A stretch of DNA of 64,000 nt from Vibrio sp. ED004 (GTDB lineage: Bacteria > Pseudomonadota > Gammaproteobacteria > Enterobacterales > Vibrionaceae), in assembly GCF_023206395.1 (NCBI RefSeq), contig NZ_CP066149.1, forward strand, positions 1,550,001-1,614,000. The letters are read 5' to 3'. A program made the position numbers and the translations under genes. The first letter of the stretch is position 1. Every line of letters starts with the position of its first letter. The notes under the pieces were generated by a model, which was not told the origin of the DNA, searched no databases, and saw only the letters and a program-made list of their open reading frames with translations. This document shows, in pieces, positions 19,023 to 26,727 of this stretch.

Positions 19023-19259
19023 TTAGTGATTACACACACGTTCGTGGTTAGTGCAAAGCTTGTCATCGACAACAACAACCTTTTCCATCTTCAAGAAAAA
19101 CTTCAACACGCTATCTAAATCCAGGCCATTGAGCTTACAAGTATGGAAGCGAGCTTCTTCGCCATAGGTTTGAGCAAGCGCTAATGTTAGCTCTTCGCGA
19201 GTCAGTGGCTTTTCACTAAGCAGGTTTAAAACGTTGTGTGCGTGAATTTCAGTCGTCAT
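19023..19259 (-). CDS. yecH: YecH family metal-binding protein (DUF2492)
   Basis: A 78-aa cytoplasmic protein. EIHAHNVLNLL at the N-terminus, FHTCKLNGLDLDSVLKFF in the middle and the C-terminal NHERVCNH match the YecH/DUF2492 pattern, whose conserved His and Cys residues (H-x-HNVL, HTC, C-x-H) are thought to bind a metal. Function is unknown. It appears to be a single-gene unit. Confidence 0.85.
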   Translation of the reverse strand: MTTEIHAHNVLNLLSEKPLTREELTLALAQTYGEEARFHTCKLNGLDLDSVLKFFLKMEKVVVVDDKLCTNHERVCNH

Positions 19260-19349
19260 AACTCAATCTCATGTTTAATGAATTACTCGTAGAGTACCGA
19301 GTTTTAGCAACGCCGTTTTGATGTAGCTCAGGCTTGAGAGAGCTCTACC

Positions 19350-19970
19350 CTAAATAGTAATAGAGGCGACGATGAGTGCGTGTGCGAGAAAGTAACTGCC
19401 CGTTACCCAAAAGTAAGCGCCCTTGATTGGGCTGCGGTAACTGTTTAGCGCATAAGCTAAGGCCGAAAGGAGCAGCACGCTACAGCCAGCAAAACCGACC
19501 GCGTGTGATAACTGAGGATCCAGCAACCAAACCTCACCAGAAGCCCATGCTAGCTGAATAAGCACAATGCCCATGATGACCACAGGAAAGACGAGTTTGT
19601 CTAAGCGTGGCAGCAGTAGAAAAAAAGCAACAACGCAAGCTGCCAATAACAACGCGAACAACCACCAAACCATTTCTCCTGATAGTTGTAACCAAAAAGC
19701 TTTGCTGTAACAGAGTTGAGCCAATAAGAAGCAGACAAAATGCAGAGGACGTTTTTGAGTGAGTGTATGCAGCACATCTGCGATCGCAGAGATAGCCAAC
19801 CCCGCGACTATCCAATAGGTAAAGTCAGCCACAACCGACTGAGTTAAAGCAATAGTCGCTAATAATACAAAGGTAAATACCTTATACGATAAGGCCTGAC
19901 CGATATGTCCATGCTTCGTTCCTGCTATTGCTCCGATCCCAGATAAGGAAACCGCTAACCAACTCCACAT
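19350..19970 (-). CDS. yhhN: YhhN family membrane protein, lysoplasmalogenase-like
   Basis: A 206-aa protein with about eight hydrophobic segments and the family pattern SYKVFTFVLLATIAL ... ISAIADVLHTL ... VCFLLAQLCYSKAFWLQ. YhhN proteins are homologous to vertebrate TMEM86B, which hydrolyses the vinyl ether bond of lysoplasmalogen; whether the bacterial protein does this is not established. In E. coli yhhN lies near rsmD-yhhL-yhhM, as here. Confidence 0.85.
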   Translation of the reverse strand: MWSWLAVSLSGIGAIAGTKHGHIGQALSYKVFTFVLLATIALTQSVVADFTYWIVAGLAISAIADVLHTLTQKRPLHFVCFLLAQLCYSKAFWLQLSGEMVWWLFALLLAACVVAFFLLLPRLDKLVFPVVIMGIVLIQLAWASGEVWLLDPQLSHAVGFAGCSVLLLSALAYALNSYRSPIKGAYFWVTGSYFLAHALIVASITI

Positions 19971-20688
19971 ACCACTTGCCCTATTGCTTTAAATCGTCGC
20001 CAGTCTAGGCACACGAGTGTTGATGTAAAGCCTAAGCCTTTCAAAATTGGATCTTGATTACGCTTCCACTAAAAAGAGCCTCTTTCGGTTGAAGCCATGA
20101 CAATTACGCGGAGATAACGATGATTCGTTTAAAACTAGAGCGATTCTTCGTTAAACCCATCGAAAAGCACCTTACAGCGCCCAACTTTTCATTTTGGTCA
20201 TTTCTAACCTAGCCAAATCGCAAAAATCCATCGAAAACAGCCAAAAATCACACTTTAAAATTAGAAAAAACCAACATTAAAAATCAATAAATACATAAAC
20301 TTAAAAAGTAAAAATGAAAATTAAAAAGGAATTAAAAACCTCAAACATACCTAGCTTTGTAAAGTAAGTAACTTGCGTTAATTCAGCTCCTGTTTGTCAG
20401 AATTTTCCTAGCTCCTTGTCAAATTAGCCACCAGAACCAAGACAAAAACGCACAAACAAAACCAAATTAGACCTAGAAGCTACCAGACCCCATTAATACA
20501 GTTTAACAACCTTTAACAATATAAATCACACATAACAACCATTATAAAACAGCAACTTAAATCAAATAAGAACAAACATGAATCACAACGAACAAAATAA
20601 GAGCACACCAAAAAACACAGTTAAACAGCCCCAAACAAGCCAATATTCAATAGTTTTCTACCACTTTTAAGCCTTTCGAAAGTAATTC
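19971..20688. other. Gene-poor A/C-rich, G-poor stretch
   Basis: No long gene fits in these ~720 bases. The plus strand is strongly skewed: between 20401 and 20640 only about 20 of 240 bases are G, while A makes up roughly half and C clearly outnumbers G. Stop codons are frequent. One short open frame with a ribosome-binding site (20120-20212) lies at the left. A C-rich, G-poor transcript would suit Rho binding, but no function can be assigned from sequence alone. Confidence 0.5.
20120..20212 (+). CDS. Possible 30-aa small protein
   Basis: ATG is preceded by GGAG at a good distance (GCGGAGATAACG, then ATG). The product begins MIRLKLERFFVKPIEKHL and ends FSFWSFLT; it is basic and amphipathic at the N-terminus. 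No family is recognised. It could equally be a remnant of a lost gene or a chance frame; the ribosome-binding site is the only positive sign. Confidence 0.3.
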   Translation: MIRLKLERFFVKPIEKHLTAPNFSFWSFLT

Positions 20689-20717
20689 TTGATCTAATCC
20701 TATAAGTGGGCTATTCT
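20689..20717 (+). promoter_or_regulatory. Promoter of the 26-aa peptide gene
   Basis: TTGATC (20689-20694) and TATTCT (20712-20717) are 17 bp apart, a good sigma-70 layout about 40 bp before the ATG. Confidence 0.6.
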
Positions 20718-20758
20718 TTAAAACATAGCGAGAGACAACCAAATTTAGGAGTAGTGTT

Positions 20759-20839
20759 ATGATTTCATCTTCGCAAAGACAAGGACTTGTAATGATCGCG
20801 GTAGTTGTAGGTCTAATGACACTACCGATGATGTACTAA
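20759..20839 (+). CDS. 26-aa hydrophobic small protein, unknown
   Basis: Reads MISSSQRQGLVMIAVVVGLM followed by TLPMMY. After a short polar N-terminus, residues 10-25 form a single predicted membrane helix. It is an independent unit: a sigma-70 promoter upstream, a strong AGGAG site seven bases before the ATG, and an intrinsic terminator right after the TAA. I do not recognise the family; it resembles in style other single-helix bacterial small proteins that modulate membrane complexes, but no partner can be inferred. Too short for standard gene callers. Confidence 0.7.
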   Translation: MISSSQRQGLVMIAVVVGLMTLPMMY

Positions 20840-20850
20840 GCAAGTTACAG

Positions 20851-20885
20851 ATAAAAAAAGGGACGCCATGAGCGTCCCTTTTTTG
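20851..20885. terminator. Bidirectional terminator after the 26-aa gene
   Basis: GGGACGC (20860-20866) pairs with GCGTCCC (20872-20878) over a CATGA loop, with seven A on the left and six T on the right. It serves both the peptide gene and the minus-strand gene that follows. Confidence 0.92.
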
Positions 20886-20895
20886 TTCAAATTTT

Positions 20896-21270
20896 TCACT
20901 TCGAAAACAGATGCAGTGTTAACACATCCCAGTTCGCATAATAGAAACCCGCTGCGGCTAAAGTCATTGCCATCATCAATAAGATCGCAACACGCCAGAT
21001 AAAACGACCGCTTCGTGGAGTCAGCTCCTTCTCACAATCGTTACACATCATGATGAATTTATGCTGGTCTTCCAACTGAGCGTCATGCTCATTCACTACC
21101 TTGTTACGACACGTTGCGATATAACGCAGCTTACTTACCATATCGTGCGGTAGCCTTTCTTCACAGCTTGTCACAAGCTCGTGCAATCCTTCGCCTTCAG
21201 CGTGATATTGAAGTCTCAATAATTTTTCTATATTGCGAGTTCTTGTCACCACTTTTTCAATGTCGGTCAT
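20896..21270 (-). CDS. DUF4145-like protein with C-terminal membrane anchor
   Basis: A 124-aa protein starting at the ATG at 21270, which has a strong GGGAGG site (a GTG six codons upstream is less likely). Residues 1-75 are helical and contain LPHDMVSKLRYIATCRNKVVNEHD, similar to the RNK-x-x-HE segment of DUF4145. CNDCEKE near residue 76 is a CxxC motif that could hold a metal. One membrane helix near residues 92-112 follows. Function unknown; family call is moderate. Confidence 0.6.
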   Translation of the reverse strand: MTDIEKVVTRTRNIEKLLRLQYHAEGEGLHELVTSCEERLPHDMVSKLRYIATCRNKVVNEHDAQLEDQHKFIMMCNDCEKELTPRSGRFIWRVAILLMMAMTLAAAGFYYANWDVLTLHLFSK

Positions 21271-21513
21271 CTTGGCCTCCCACTCCACACTATAATTCTA
21301 GTCGAGCATTTCCTTATTCTTATACAAAATCATCGCTATTTACGTGAGAAAGAGACAATAAATAACAATGCTTTATCCCAAACTGGCCATTAAATGTGAT
21401 ATCAGCCGAAAAATAATCAGCTTTGCTTACAGCAGTTCACGAATAGCGGCTTTAAACACATATCCCTATTGCCCGAAAGACTAGAATAACCATCACGACT
21501 ACATGGAGGTTAT

Positions 21514-21843
21514 ATGCCTAACTCACTCTTTTTTGCCATCTTTGCACTCGCAGGTCTAGCGGCCTGGGGTTTTCTTGTTTTTTATCGAAAACATATGCAA
21601 GGCGAGAACGCACCAGAAAAGAAAGTGAACGTGACGGTATTAGATAAACAGTCCATCGACCTTCCTGATGCAGAACCCGGTCAAGAAAATCAAGAATACT
21701 GGATTTACGTTCAACGCGGTATGGTTGGTCCGAAACGAGAATTCCAAGTCGGAATCCACTATTTCCACGCACTTAATCCTGGTGATAAAGGAACCCTAAC
21801 CTACCAAGGCGATAAGTTCTTACACTTTGCGTTGAAGCGCTAA
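21514..21843 (+). CDS. yhhM: YhhM family membrane protein (DUF2500)
   Basis: A 109-aa protein with an N-terminal membrane helix (residues 4-24) and a small beta-rich soluble domain (KVNVTVLDKQSIDL ... FQVGIHYFHALNPGDKGTLTYQGDKFLHF), matching YhhM/DUF2500. A GGAGG site precedes the ATG. In E. coli yhhM follows rsmD-yhhL; here it is nearby but detached. Function unknown. Confidence 0.85.
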   Translation: MPNSLFFAIFALAGLAAWGFLVFYRKHMQGENAPEKKVNVTVLDKQSIDLPDAEPGQENQEYWIYVQRGMVGPKREFQVGIHYFHALNPGDKGTLTYQGDKFLHFALKR

Positions 21844-21914
21844 TCGTAAGCCGCTTCAACGATTCATCAAAAGCGACCATCAGCGATAATAACTAATGGC
21901 CTTAGTGTTGACGA

Positions 21915-22928
21915 CTAAGGCAATAACCAGCGCGTTTTTTCAGACTTAGATACCATCCAGCTCATCCACAGTGCACCTGCTCCGCTGATCACTATCCATA
22001 ATGGAATAACCCAAGCTGGGTGACCTTGGTACCAACCGAACTCTTTCATCGGCCACAAGAAGATAGGATGTAGCAGGTAGATACCTAAGCTGTGCTTACT
22101 GATAAAACCAACCACTTGGTTACCTTTCTCAGATAACCCTTCTCCGTAGTAACGACACAGCATAAACACCATGCTAGCGGCTAATACGGTATTCAGCGTC
22201 TTGTATGATAACCAACGGCCAACCGTGTACTCCTCGGCGATTAGACTCGCATCAACCACCATGTAAACCGTGGTTAACAACGCCAGCGCACCGAGTCCTG
22301 CGCTCACACCAACGGTGAACTTGTTAAGCGGCACCTTCTTGTACAATAGGTAACCCAGTGGCAAGTAGCCAGTGTAAAGCCATAACTCATGACTCCATGG
22401 GCCATCGATTCTTAGTAAGAACAGCAACGTCGTGAACAACCACACCGCTATGAAACCGTATACGGCTTTGTCGCCATACTTTCTGACCATGATCTGTAAG
22501 AAAGGAATCACAAAGTAGAGCGGGATAAAGTAATAGAAGAAACCAAGGTGGTAGTAGGTGTAGTGATGATAGCTATTGAGCAACACATCCCAACTGACGT
22601 CGGCATCAAAGCCCATCGCAGACCAACCAGATAGGTAGGTATAGAAAAGCGACCAGACGATGAAAGGTATCAATACCTTGCCCAGACGTCGCTTGAGGTA
22701 GTATTTAGCATCAAATGGGCGCTGATCGCTTAGCATCAAGGCGCCGGTTATCAATATAAAGACAGGCACTGCCCAACGGCTGAAGCCATTGACGGTGATT
22801 GCTGTTAACCATTCGCCGAAAGGAATCGTTCCTAGCTCATTGCGATAAGGCGCCAAAACATGAATCGCGATAACCGCTACGGCCGCGACACATCGTGCTA
22901 AATCAAAAAAGAGAATTCGCTGCTTCAT
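21915..22928 (-). CDS. Acyltransferase family 3 membrane protein (WecH/OafA-like)
   Basis: A 337-aa protein with about ten membrane segments. FFDLARCVAAVAVIAIHVLAPYR near residue 8 holds the conserved R and H of acyltransferase family 3, and FSRWAVPVFILITGALML near 50 is the second signature. Such proteins O-acetylate surface sugars; the short single-domain form resembles E. coli WecH, which acetylates enterobacterial common antigen. No polysaccharide genes are nearby, so the substrate is unknown. Confidence 0.82.
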   Translation of the reverse strand: MKQRILFFDLARCVAAVAVIAIHVLAPYRNELGTIPFGEWLTAITVNGFSRWAVPVFILITGALMLSDQRPFDAKYYLKRRLGKVLIPFIVWSLFYTYLSGWSAMGFDADVSWDVLLNSYHHYTYYHLGFFYYFIPLYFVIPFLQIMVRKYGDKAVYGFIAVWLFTTLLFLLRIDGPWSHELWLYTGYLPLGYLLYKKVPLNKFTVGVSAGLGALALLTTVYMVVDASLIAEEYTVGRWLSYKTLNTVLAASMVFMLCRYYGEGLSEKGNQVVGFISKHSLGIYLLHPIFLWPMKEFGWYQGHPAWVIPLWIVISGAGALWMSWMVSKSEKTRWLLP

Positions 22929-22967
22929 GTAAATGCCTGATTAATATTCAATCATTCTACTATAGCA

Positions 22968-23007
22968 ATAAAAAAGCTGACCGGAATAAATACCAAGTCA
23001 GCTTATT
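22968..23007 (-). terminator. Probable terminator of the ars operon
   Basis: AAGCTGAC (22974-22981) pairs with GTCAGCTT (22997-23004) with a 15-base loop; the A-run at 22970-22975 gives a U-tail for the minus-strand transcript ending with arsJ. Confidence 0.6.
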
Positions 23008-23037
23008 GTTAAAGGAGAAGCATATCGCGAATTAATC

Positions 23038-24258
23038 TTATGCGGCAGATGTTTGTGGCACCTTAGGTAAACGCAGAGAGATCACCGTCGTTATCGCTAA
23101 GAATGCGAACGATACCCACAAACACGCAGACAAACCGCCCATTTGGAATACTAAGCCCGACAAGATTGTGCCAATCAAGCGGCCCATTGCATTTGCCATG
23201 TAATAGAAGCCAACATCAAGCGATACCCCATCACCTTTCGCATAGCTCACAATCAGGTATGAGTGAAGTGATGAGTTCACCGCGAAGATGGCACCAAACA
23301 CCATCAAACCACCAATGATCACTAACTCTGGTTGCCAACCTATCTGTACTGCATAAGCGATACCGCCAGTAACGATAGCCAGTGCACCAGCCCATAATAA
23401 AGCCGCATGACCATCTGGAACCTTACCTTGCGCCTTACCCGTAATCTTAGGTGCAATGCCCTGTACAAAGCCGTAAGCGATAGTCCAAGCCGCTAAGAAG
23501 CCACCCACCCATGAATGATCCCAACCAAATACGCTACCGAGATAAATTGGCAGAGCAATCACAAACCACACGTCACGAGCACCAAACAGGAACATACGCG
23601 CCGCAGACAGAATGTTGATGGATTCAGATTTAGAGAAGATCTGTTTGAACTTAGGCTTGGTCTTCGCCTTACCCATATCCGCTTCTAAGCTCAGCACACT
23701 GCCAATGAAGACCAAGGTCAACACAGCGGCCATCGCAAGCACTGCATATTGGAAGCCAATCGTCGAAAGTAATAAACCACCAATAAAGAAGCCTGCACCC
23801 TTAAGCGCATTCTTAGAACCTGTCAGAATCGCAATCCACTTATACAGCGCACCTTGCTGTTCATCCGGTACCAAGGTTTTGATTGAGCTCTTAGCACTCA
23901 TCTTATTGAGGTCTTTAGCGATACCAGACAGTGCCTGCGCCGCCATCACCCAAGGAATAGTCAACATAGCCGATGGCAATGCGAGCATGCCTAACGCGAA
24001 GACTTGCATCCCTAAACCGATGTTCATGGTCTTATTGAGGCCAAGACGCGCGCCCAACCAACCACCGATTAGGTTAGTCACCACACCAAAAAATTCATAG
24101 AAAAGGAACAGTGAGGCAATCTCTAACGAACTGTAGCCAAGGTCGTAAAAATACAAAACCACCAGCATACGAAGTGCACCATCAGTAATGGTGAAATTCC
24201 AGTAGTTGAAAGTCACCAACATGTATTGGCGAACGCTCTTACTTAGATTTGAAAACAT
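23038..24258 (-). CDS. arsJ: Organoarsenical efflux MFS transporter ArsJ
   Basis: ArsJ exports 1-arseno-3-phosphoglycerate, made by the partner GAPDH from arsenate and glyceraldehyde-3-phosphate, so the pair expels arsenate. The 406-aa protein has about twelve membrane segments. The family-like stretches YWNFTITDGALRMLVVLYF near residue 20 and AGIAKDLNKMSAKSSIKTLVP near 113 are recognisable. It is the last gene of arsR-GAPDH-phosphatase-arsJ, separated from the phosphatase gene by a palindromic repeat. Confidence 0.93.
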   Translation of the reverse strand: MFSNLSKSVRQYMLVTFNYWNFTITDGALRMLVVLYFYDLGYSSLEIASLFLFYEFFGVVTNLIGGWLGARLGLNKTMNIGLGMQVFALGMLALPSAMLTIPWVMAAQALSGIAKDLNKMSAKSSIKTLVPDEQQGALYKWIAILTGSKNALKGAGFFIGGLLLSTIGFQYAVLAMAAVLTLVFIGSVLSLEADMGKAKTKPKFKQIFSKSESINILSAARMFLFGARDVWFVIALPIYLGSVFGWDHSWVGGFLAAWTIAYGFVQGIAPKITGKAQGKVPDGHAALLWAGALAIVTGGIAYAVQIGWQPELVIIGGLMVFGAIFAVNSSLHSYLIVSYAKGDGVSLDVGFYYMANAMGRLIGTILSGLVFQMGGLSACLWVSFAFLAITTVISLRLPKVPQTSAA

Positions 24259-24341
24259 AACGCTATCTCTGCAATCTAAACAAAAAGAGCTTTTAGATCA
24301 TAGGTGTCCAAAAGCTCTAATTCTTATTTTCCACTTAACTT

Positions 24342-24482
24342 ATACTCAAAATAATTGGAGTTGCAGCTAGGCAACAAGCAAGTTCAGCCCTATGAGCATA
24401 GGTGTTCTATGTGATTAGGGCGGCCGGCGCTCCGGTGAACTTGCGCAGTTAACAACGCTGCAAGTTCAAGTATGAAGAGCTA
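24342..24482. repeat. Palindromic intergenic repeat, copy A (with 15-bp insertion)
   Basis: It shares with copy B the blocks TTGGAGTTGCAGCTAGGCAA, CCCTATGAGCATAGG, CTATGTGATTAGGG and AACAACGCTGC. It is 141 bp long, against 126 bp for B and C, because a GC-rich 15-bp segment CGGCCGGCGCTCCGG follows GATTAGGG. Its right edge overlaps the stop codon of the phosphatase gene. Confidence 0.88.
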
Positions 24483-24971
24483 CGCAGAAGCTACGCCGTT
24501 GATATACTCAACCTGAATAGGTTTAGTAAAAGCACCTGGACGAAGCGCCTGAACTTCTTGAACAATCTTGCTCAGATCCCAGCTCTTCTCTAGCAGCAGA
24601 TGTGCAGCCAGTAAACCAGTGCGGCCAGAACCGCCCATGCAATGCATCGCTACCTTACCGCCGTTATCGACAACTTGGTGTAGCGCAGGACTCGCTGCTT
24701 GCCATTTCGCAGCAAAATCAGCACCTGGTGCACAATCGTCTTCGATTTCGATTTGGAACCACTGCATGCCTAATGCTTGTGCTTTCTCACCTAGCTCAGA
24801 AACATTCTTGCTCGCCAGTTCTTCACTGTCTAAAGCCGTCACAATCGCTTCTACGCCTTGCGCTTTCAGTTGAGCTAGAGATGCATCTAGGTCAGCTTCC
24901 TTAGTGCCTGGGCACGGAGTAAGCACTAACGCACCAGTTTCTAAATCTAGTTGCCATGTTGGATGTGTCAT
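24480..24971 (-). CDS. CDKN3-like dual-specificity phosphatase of the ars operon
   Basis: A 163-aa protein of the protein-tyrosine phosphatase superfamily. The P-loop MHCMGGSGRTGLLAAHLLLE near residue 113 has the catalytic Cys-x5-Arg, and EDDCAPGADFAAKW near 80 is the region of the general acid. It resembles the cyclin-dependent kinase inhibitor 3 (CDKN3) type found beside ArsJ in marine bacteria. Its substrate is unknown. The ATG at 24971 is preferred (AAGAGA before it); an upstream in-frame start lies inside the repeat. The TAG stop falls at the edge of repeat copy A. Confidence 0.85.
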   Translation of the reverse strand: MTHPTWQLDLETGALVLTPCPGTKEADLDASLAQLKAQGVEAIVTALDSEELASKNVSELGEKAQALGMQWFQIEIEDDCAPGADFAAKWQAASPALHQVVDNGGKVAMHCMGGSGRTGLLAAHLLLEKSWDLSKIVQEVQALRPGAFTKPIQVEYINGVASA

Positions 24972-25001
24972 TGTGTAATCTCTTAAATTCTTATAGAACC
25001 A

Positions 25002-25127
25002 ATACTCAAAATAATTGGAGTTGCAGCTAGGCAACAAGTAAGTTCAGCCCTATGAGCATAGGGGCTCTATGTGATTAGGGTGAACTTACGCAGTTAACAA
25101 CGCTGCAGCTTCAAGTATGAAGAGTAT
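25002..25127. repeat. Palindromic intergenic repeat, copy B
   Basis: A 126-bp near-palindrome bounded by ATACTC (25002-25007) and GAGTAT (25122-25127). The inner arms include GTAAGTTCA with TGAACTTAC, and CCCTAT with ATTAGGG near the centre. It fills most of the 155-bp gap between the GAPDH and phosphatase genes and its last base touches the GAPDH stop codon. Confidence 0.9.
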
Positions 25128-26128
25128 TATGCCAAACCAACGGTACGTACTAGCTCTGCTGTACGTGTCGCGTAGCCCATCTCGTTGTCGTACCAAGCGT
25201 AGATCTTAACCATGCGCTTACCTACCAACATGGTTGATAGTGCATCTACGATAGTTGAGCGTTGATCGCCTTTGTAATCGATAGAAACCAGTGGACGCTC
25301 TTCAAAGCCAAGAATGCCTTTCAGTTCGTTCTCAGACGCTTCTTTCAGCATCGCGTTAACTTCTTCTGCTGTTGTATCCTGCTTCACTTCGAAGATGATG
25401 TCTGTCAGAGAAGCGTTCGCTAGTGGTACACGAACCGCGTGGCCGTTAATACGGTTTTCAAGCTCAGGGAAGATCTCAACAATCGCTTTAGCACTGCCCG
25501 TTGTTGTCGGGATAAGGCTCATGCCACATGCACGTGCACGACGTAAGTCCTTGTGGGGTGCATCTAGAATAGTTTGCGTGTTGGTTAGATCGTGAATTGT
25601 CGTGAAAGACGCATTCTCGATACCAAGCTTCTCGTTGATCACTTTAACCACTGGCGCGATACAGTTTGTTGTACAAGACGCTGCGGTTACGATTTTGTGC
25701 ACTGCTGGGTCGAAGATGTTGTCGTTCACACCAACAACGATGTTTGCGATGCCTTCTTCTTTCACTGGCGCTGATACCACAACACGCTTCACGCCCTGCT
25801 CTAGGTATTTGTTTAGGAAAGATGTCTTACGGTGAACACCTGTCGCTTCGATAACCACATCACAACCAGACCAATCGATCGCGTCAATGTCGCGCTCTTT
25901 GGTGGTTTTGATGCGTTGGCCGTTGATGATCATCTCATCGCCTTCAACTGCAACTTCGTGGTTCCAACGACCTTGCACTGAATCGAACTCTAAAAGGTGT
26001 GCCAGTGTTGCAGTGTCGCCAGCAACATCATTAATTTGTACAAACTCTAGCTCAGCCCAATCGAATGCTGCGCGAAGTGCCAGACGGCCGATACGGCCAA
26101 AACCATTGATGCCTACTTTAACTGTCAT
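25127..26128 (-). CDS. ArsJ-associated glyceraldehyde-3-phosphate dehydrogenase
   Basis: A 333-aa GAPDH with the NAD loop [14 protein letters not shown] at the N-terminus, the catalytic SCTTNC stretch ([12 protein letters not shown] near residue 150), and the C-terminal [15 protein letters not shown]. In this operon type the enzyme uses arsenate in place of phosphate and gives 1-arseno-3-phosphoglycerate, which ArsJ exports. That role is inferred from its position between arsR and arsJ; the sequence alone cannot exclude a general GAPDH. Confidence 0.93.
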   Translation of the reverse strand: MTVKVGINGFGRIGRLALRAAFDWAELEFVQINDVAGDTATLAHLLEFDSVQGRWNHEVAVEGDEMIINGQRIKTTKERDIDAIDWSGCDVVIEATGVHRKTSFLNKYLEQGVKRVVVSAPVKEEGIANIVVGVNDNIFDPAVHKIVTAASCTTNCIAPVVKVINEKLGIENASFTTIHDLTNTQTILDAPHKDLRRARACGMSLIPTTTGSAKAIVEIFPELENRINGHAVRVPLANASLTDIIFEVKQDTTAEEVNAMLKEASENELKGILGFEERPLVSIDYKGDQRSTIVDALSTMLVGKRMVKIYAWYDNEMGYATRTAELVRTVGLA

Positions 26129-26146
26129 CGTATTTTCTCTCAGTTA

Positions 26147-26272
26147 ATTGCCTTCATATTTGAAGCAGCAGCGTTGTTGACTGCATTCACTTCCCCTAAT
26201 CACATAGGAAACCTATGCTCATAGGGAGAAGTTCACTTGTCGCCTAGCTGCAACTTCAACTATCTTGGCAAT
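26147..26272. repeat. Palindromic intergenic repeat, copy C (opposite orientation)
   Basis: Also 126 bp, bounded by ATTGCC (26147-26152) and GGCAAT (26267-26272). Its reverse complement lines up with copies A and B (GTTGCAGCTAGGC, CCCTATGAGCATAGG, CTATGTGATTAGGG, CAACAACGCTGC). The outermost 6 bp differ from copy B yet still pair with each other. It lies between arsR and the GAPDH gene. Confidence 0.88.
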
Positions 26273-26286
26273 AAATTTTTGTAGAT

Positions 26287-26628
26287 TTAAACGCAACATT
26301 GAGGGCGTGAAGTCATCGCTTCTAGACGCTCAATGTCTTGTTGGTATTCAGTTTTCAAACAGTTCGATGCGATAAGGTCATCAATTAACTTTAGCATCCA
26401 ACCCGGTAAATCTTGTGACAGGCGGTAAAACACCCACTGCCCTTGGCGAACGTCAGTCAAAATGCCGTTTGAACGCAACTGCGCAAGGTGGCGAGAAACC
26501 TTTGGCTGACTTTCTTGCAATGCCTGAATCAACTCACCAACAGAAAGGCACTCTTGGCGCACAATCAACATTAAGCAACGCACTCGCGTTTCATCAGACA
26601 GTAATTTAAAAAATTGGTGAGGAAGCAT
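26287..26628 (-). CDS. arsR: ArsR family arsenic-responsive repressor
   Basis: A 113-aa winged-helix repressor that releases its operator on binding arsenite-type metalloids. The recognition helix region ESQPKVSRHLAQLRSNGIL lies near residue 39 and the wing VRQGQWVFYRLS near 60. The usual E. coli-type CVCDL site is absent; candidate ligands are Cys27 (RQECLSVGEL) and the adjacent pair at the C-terminus (RPQCCV). First gene of the ars operon; its promoter carries a 24-bp inverted repeat. Confidence 0.92.
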   Translation of the reverse strand: MLPHQFFKLLSDETRVRCLMLIVRQECLSVGELIQALQESQPKVSRHLAQLRSNGILTDVRQGQWVFYRLSQDLPGWMLKLIDDLIASNCLKTEYQQDIERLEAMTSRPQCCV

Positions 26629-26634
26629 AACTAC

Positions 26635-26658
26635 ATACTCATATATGGATATGCGTAT
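26635..26658. promoter_or_regulatory. ArsR operator (inverted repeat)
   Basis: ATACTCATAT and ATATGCGTAT form a 24-bp imperfect palindrome with 9 of 10 arm positions paired. It lies six bases upstream of the arsR start and directly next to the -10, the expected place for an autorepressor. Confidence 0.75.
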
Positions 26659-26686
26659 ATATTAGTTATAAAAAAACGCACGTCAA
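26659..26686 (-). promoter_or_regulatory. arsR promoter overlapping the upstream terminator
   Basis: On the minus strand TTGACG (26681-26686) and TAATAT (26659-26664) are 16 bp apart. The -35 lies in the hairpin of the terminator of the preceding gene. No clear ribosome-binding site precedes the arsR ATG. Confidence 0.55.
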
Positions 26687-26699
26687 GGCGTGCGTTTCA
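26669..26699 (-). terminator. Intrinsic terminator after the EAL-HDOD gene
   Basis: AAACGCACG (26674-26682) pairs with CGTGCGTTT (26689-26697) over a six-base loop; the A-run to the left is the U-tail on the minus strand. Confidence 0.88.
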
Positions 26700-26727
26700 A
26701 TTGTCATAAAAGTTTCACGAAAGGGAA

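Noticed and set aside
25127..26128. Main glycolytic GAPDH (gapA)
   Set aside because: Its place between arsR and arsJ points to the arsenate-specific copy, although sequence alone does not exclude other use.
24342..26272. Enterobacterial ERIC-type identity for the palindromic repeats
   Set aside because: The length is similar (about 127 bp), but the central and arm sequences do not match the ERIC consensus as I know it. They were left as an unnamed repeat.
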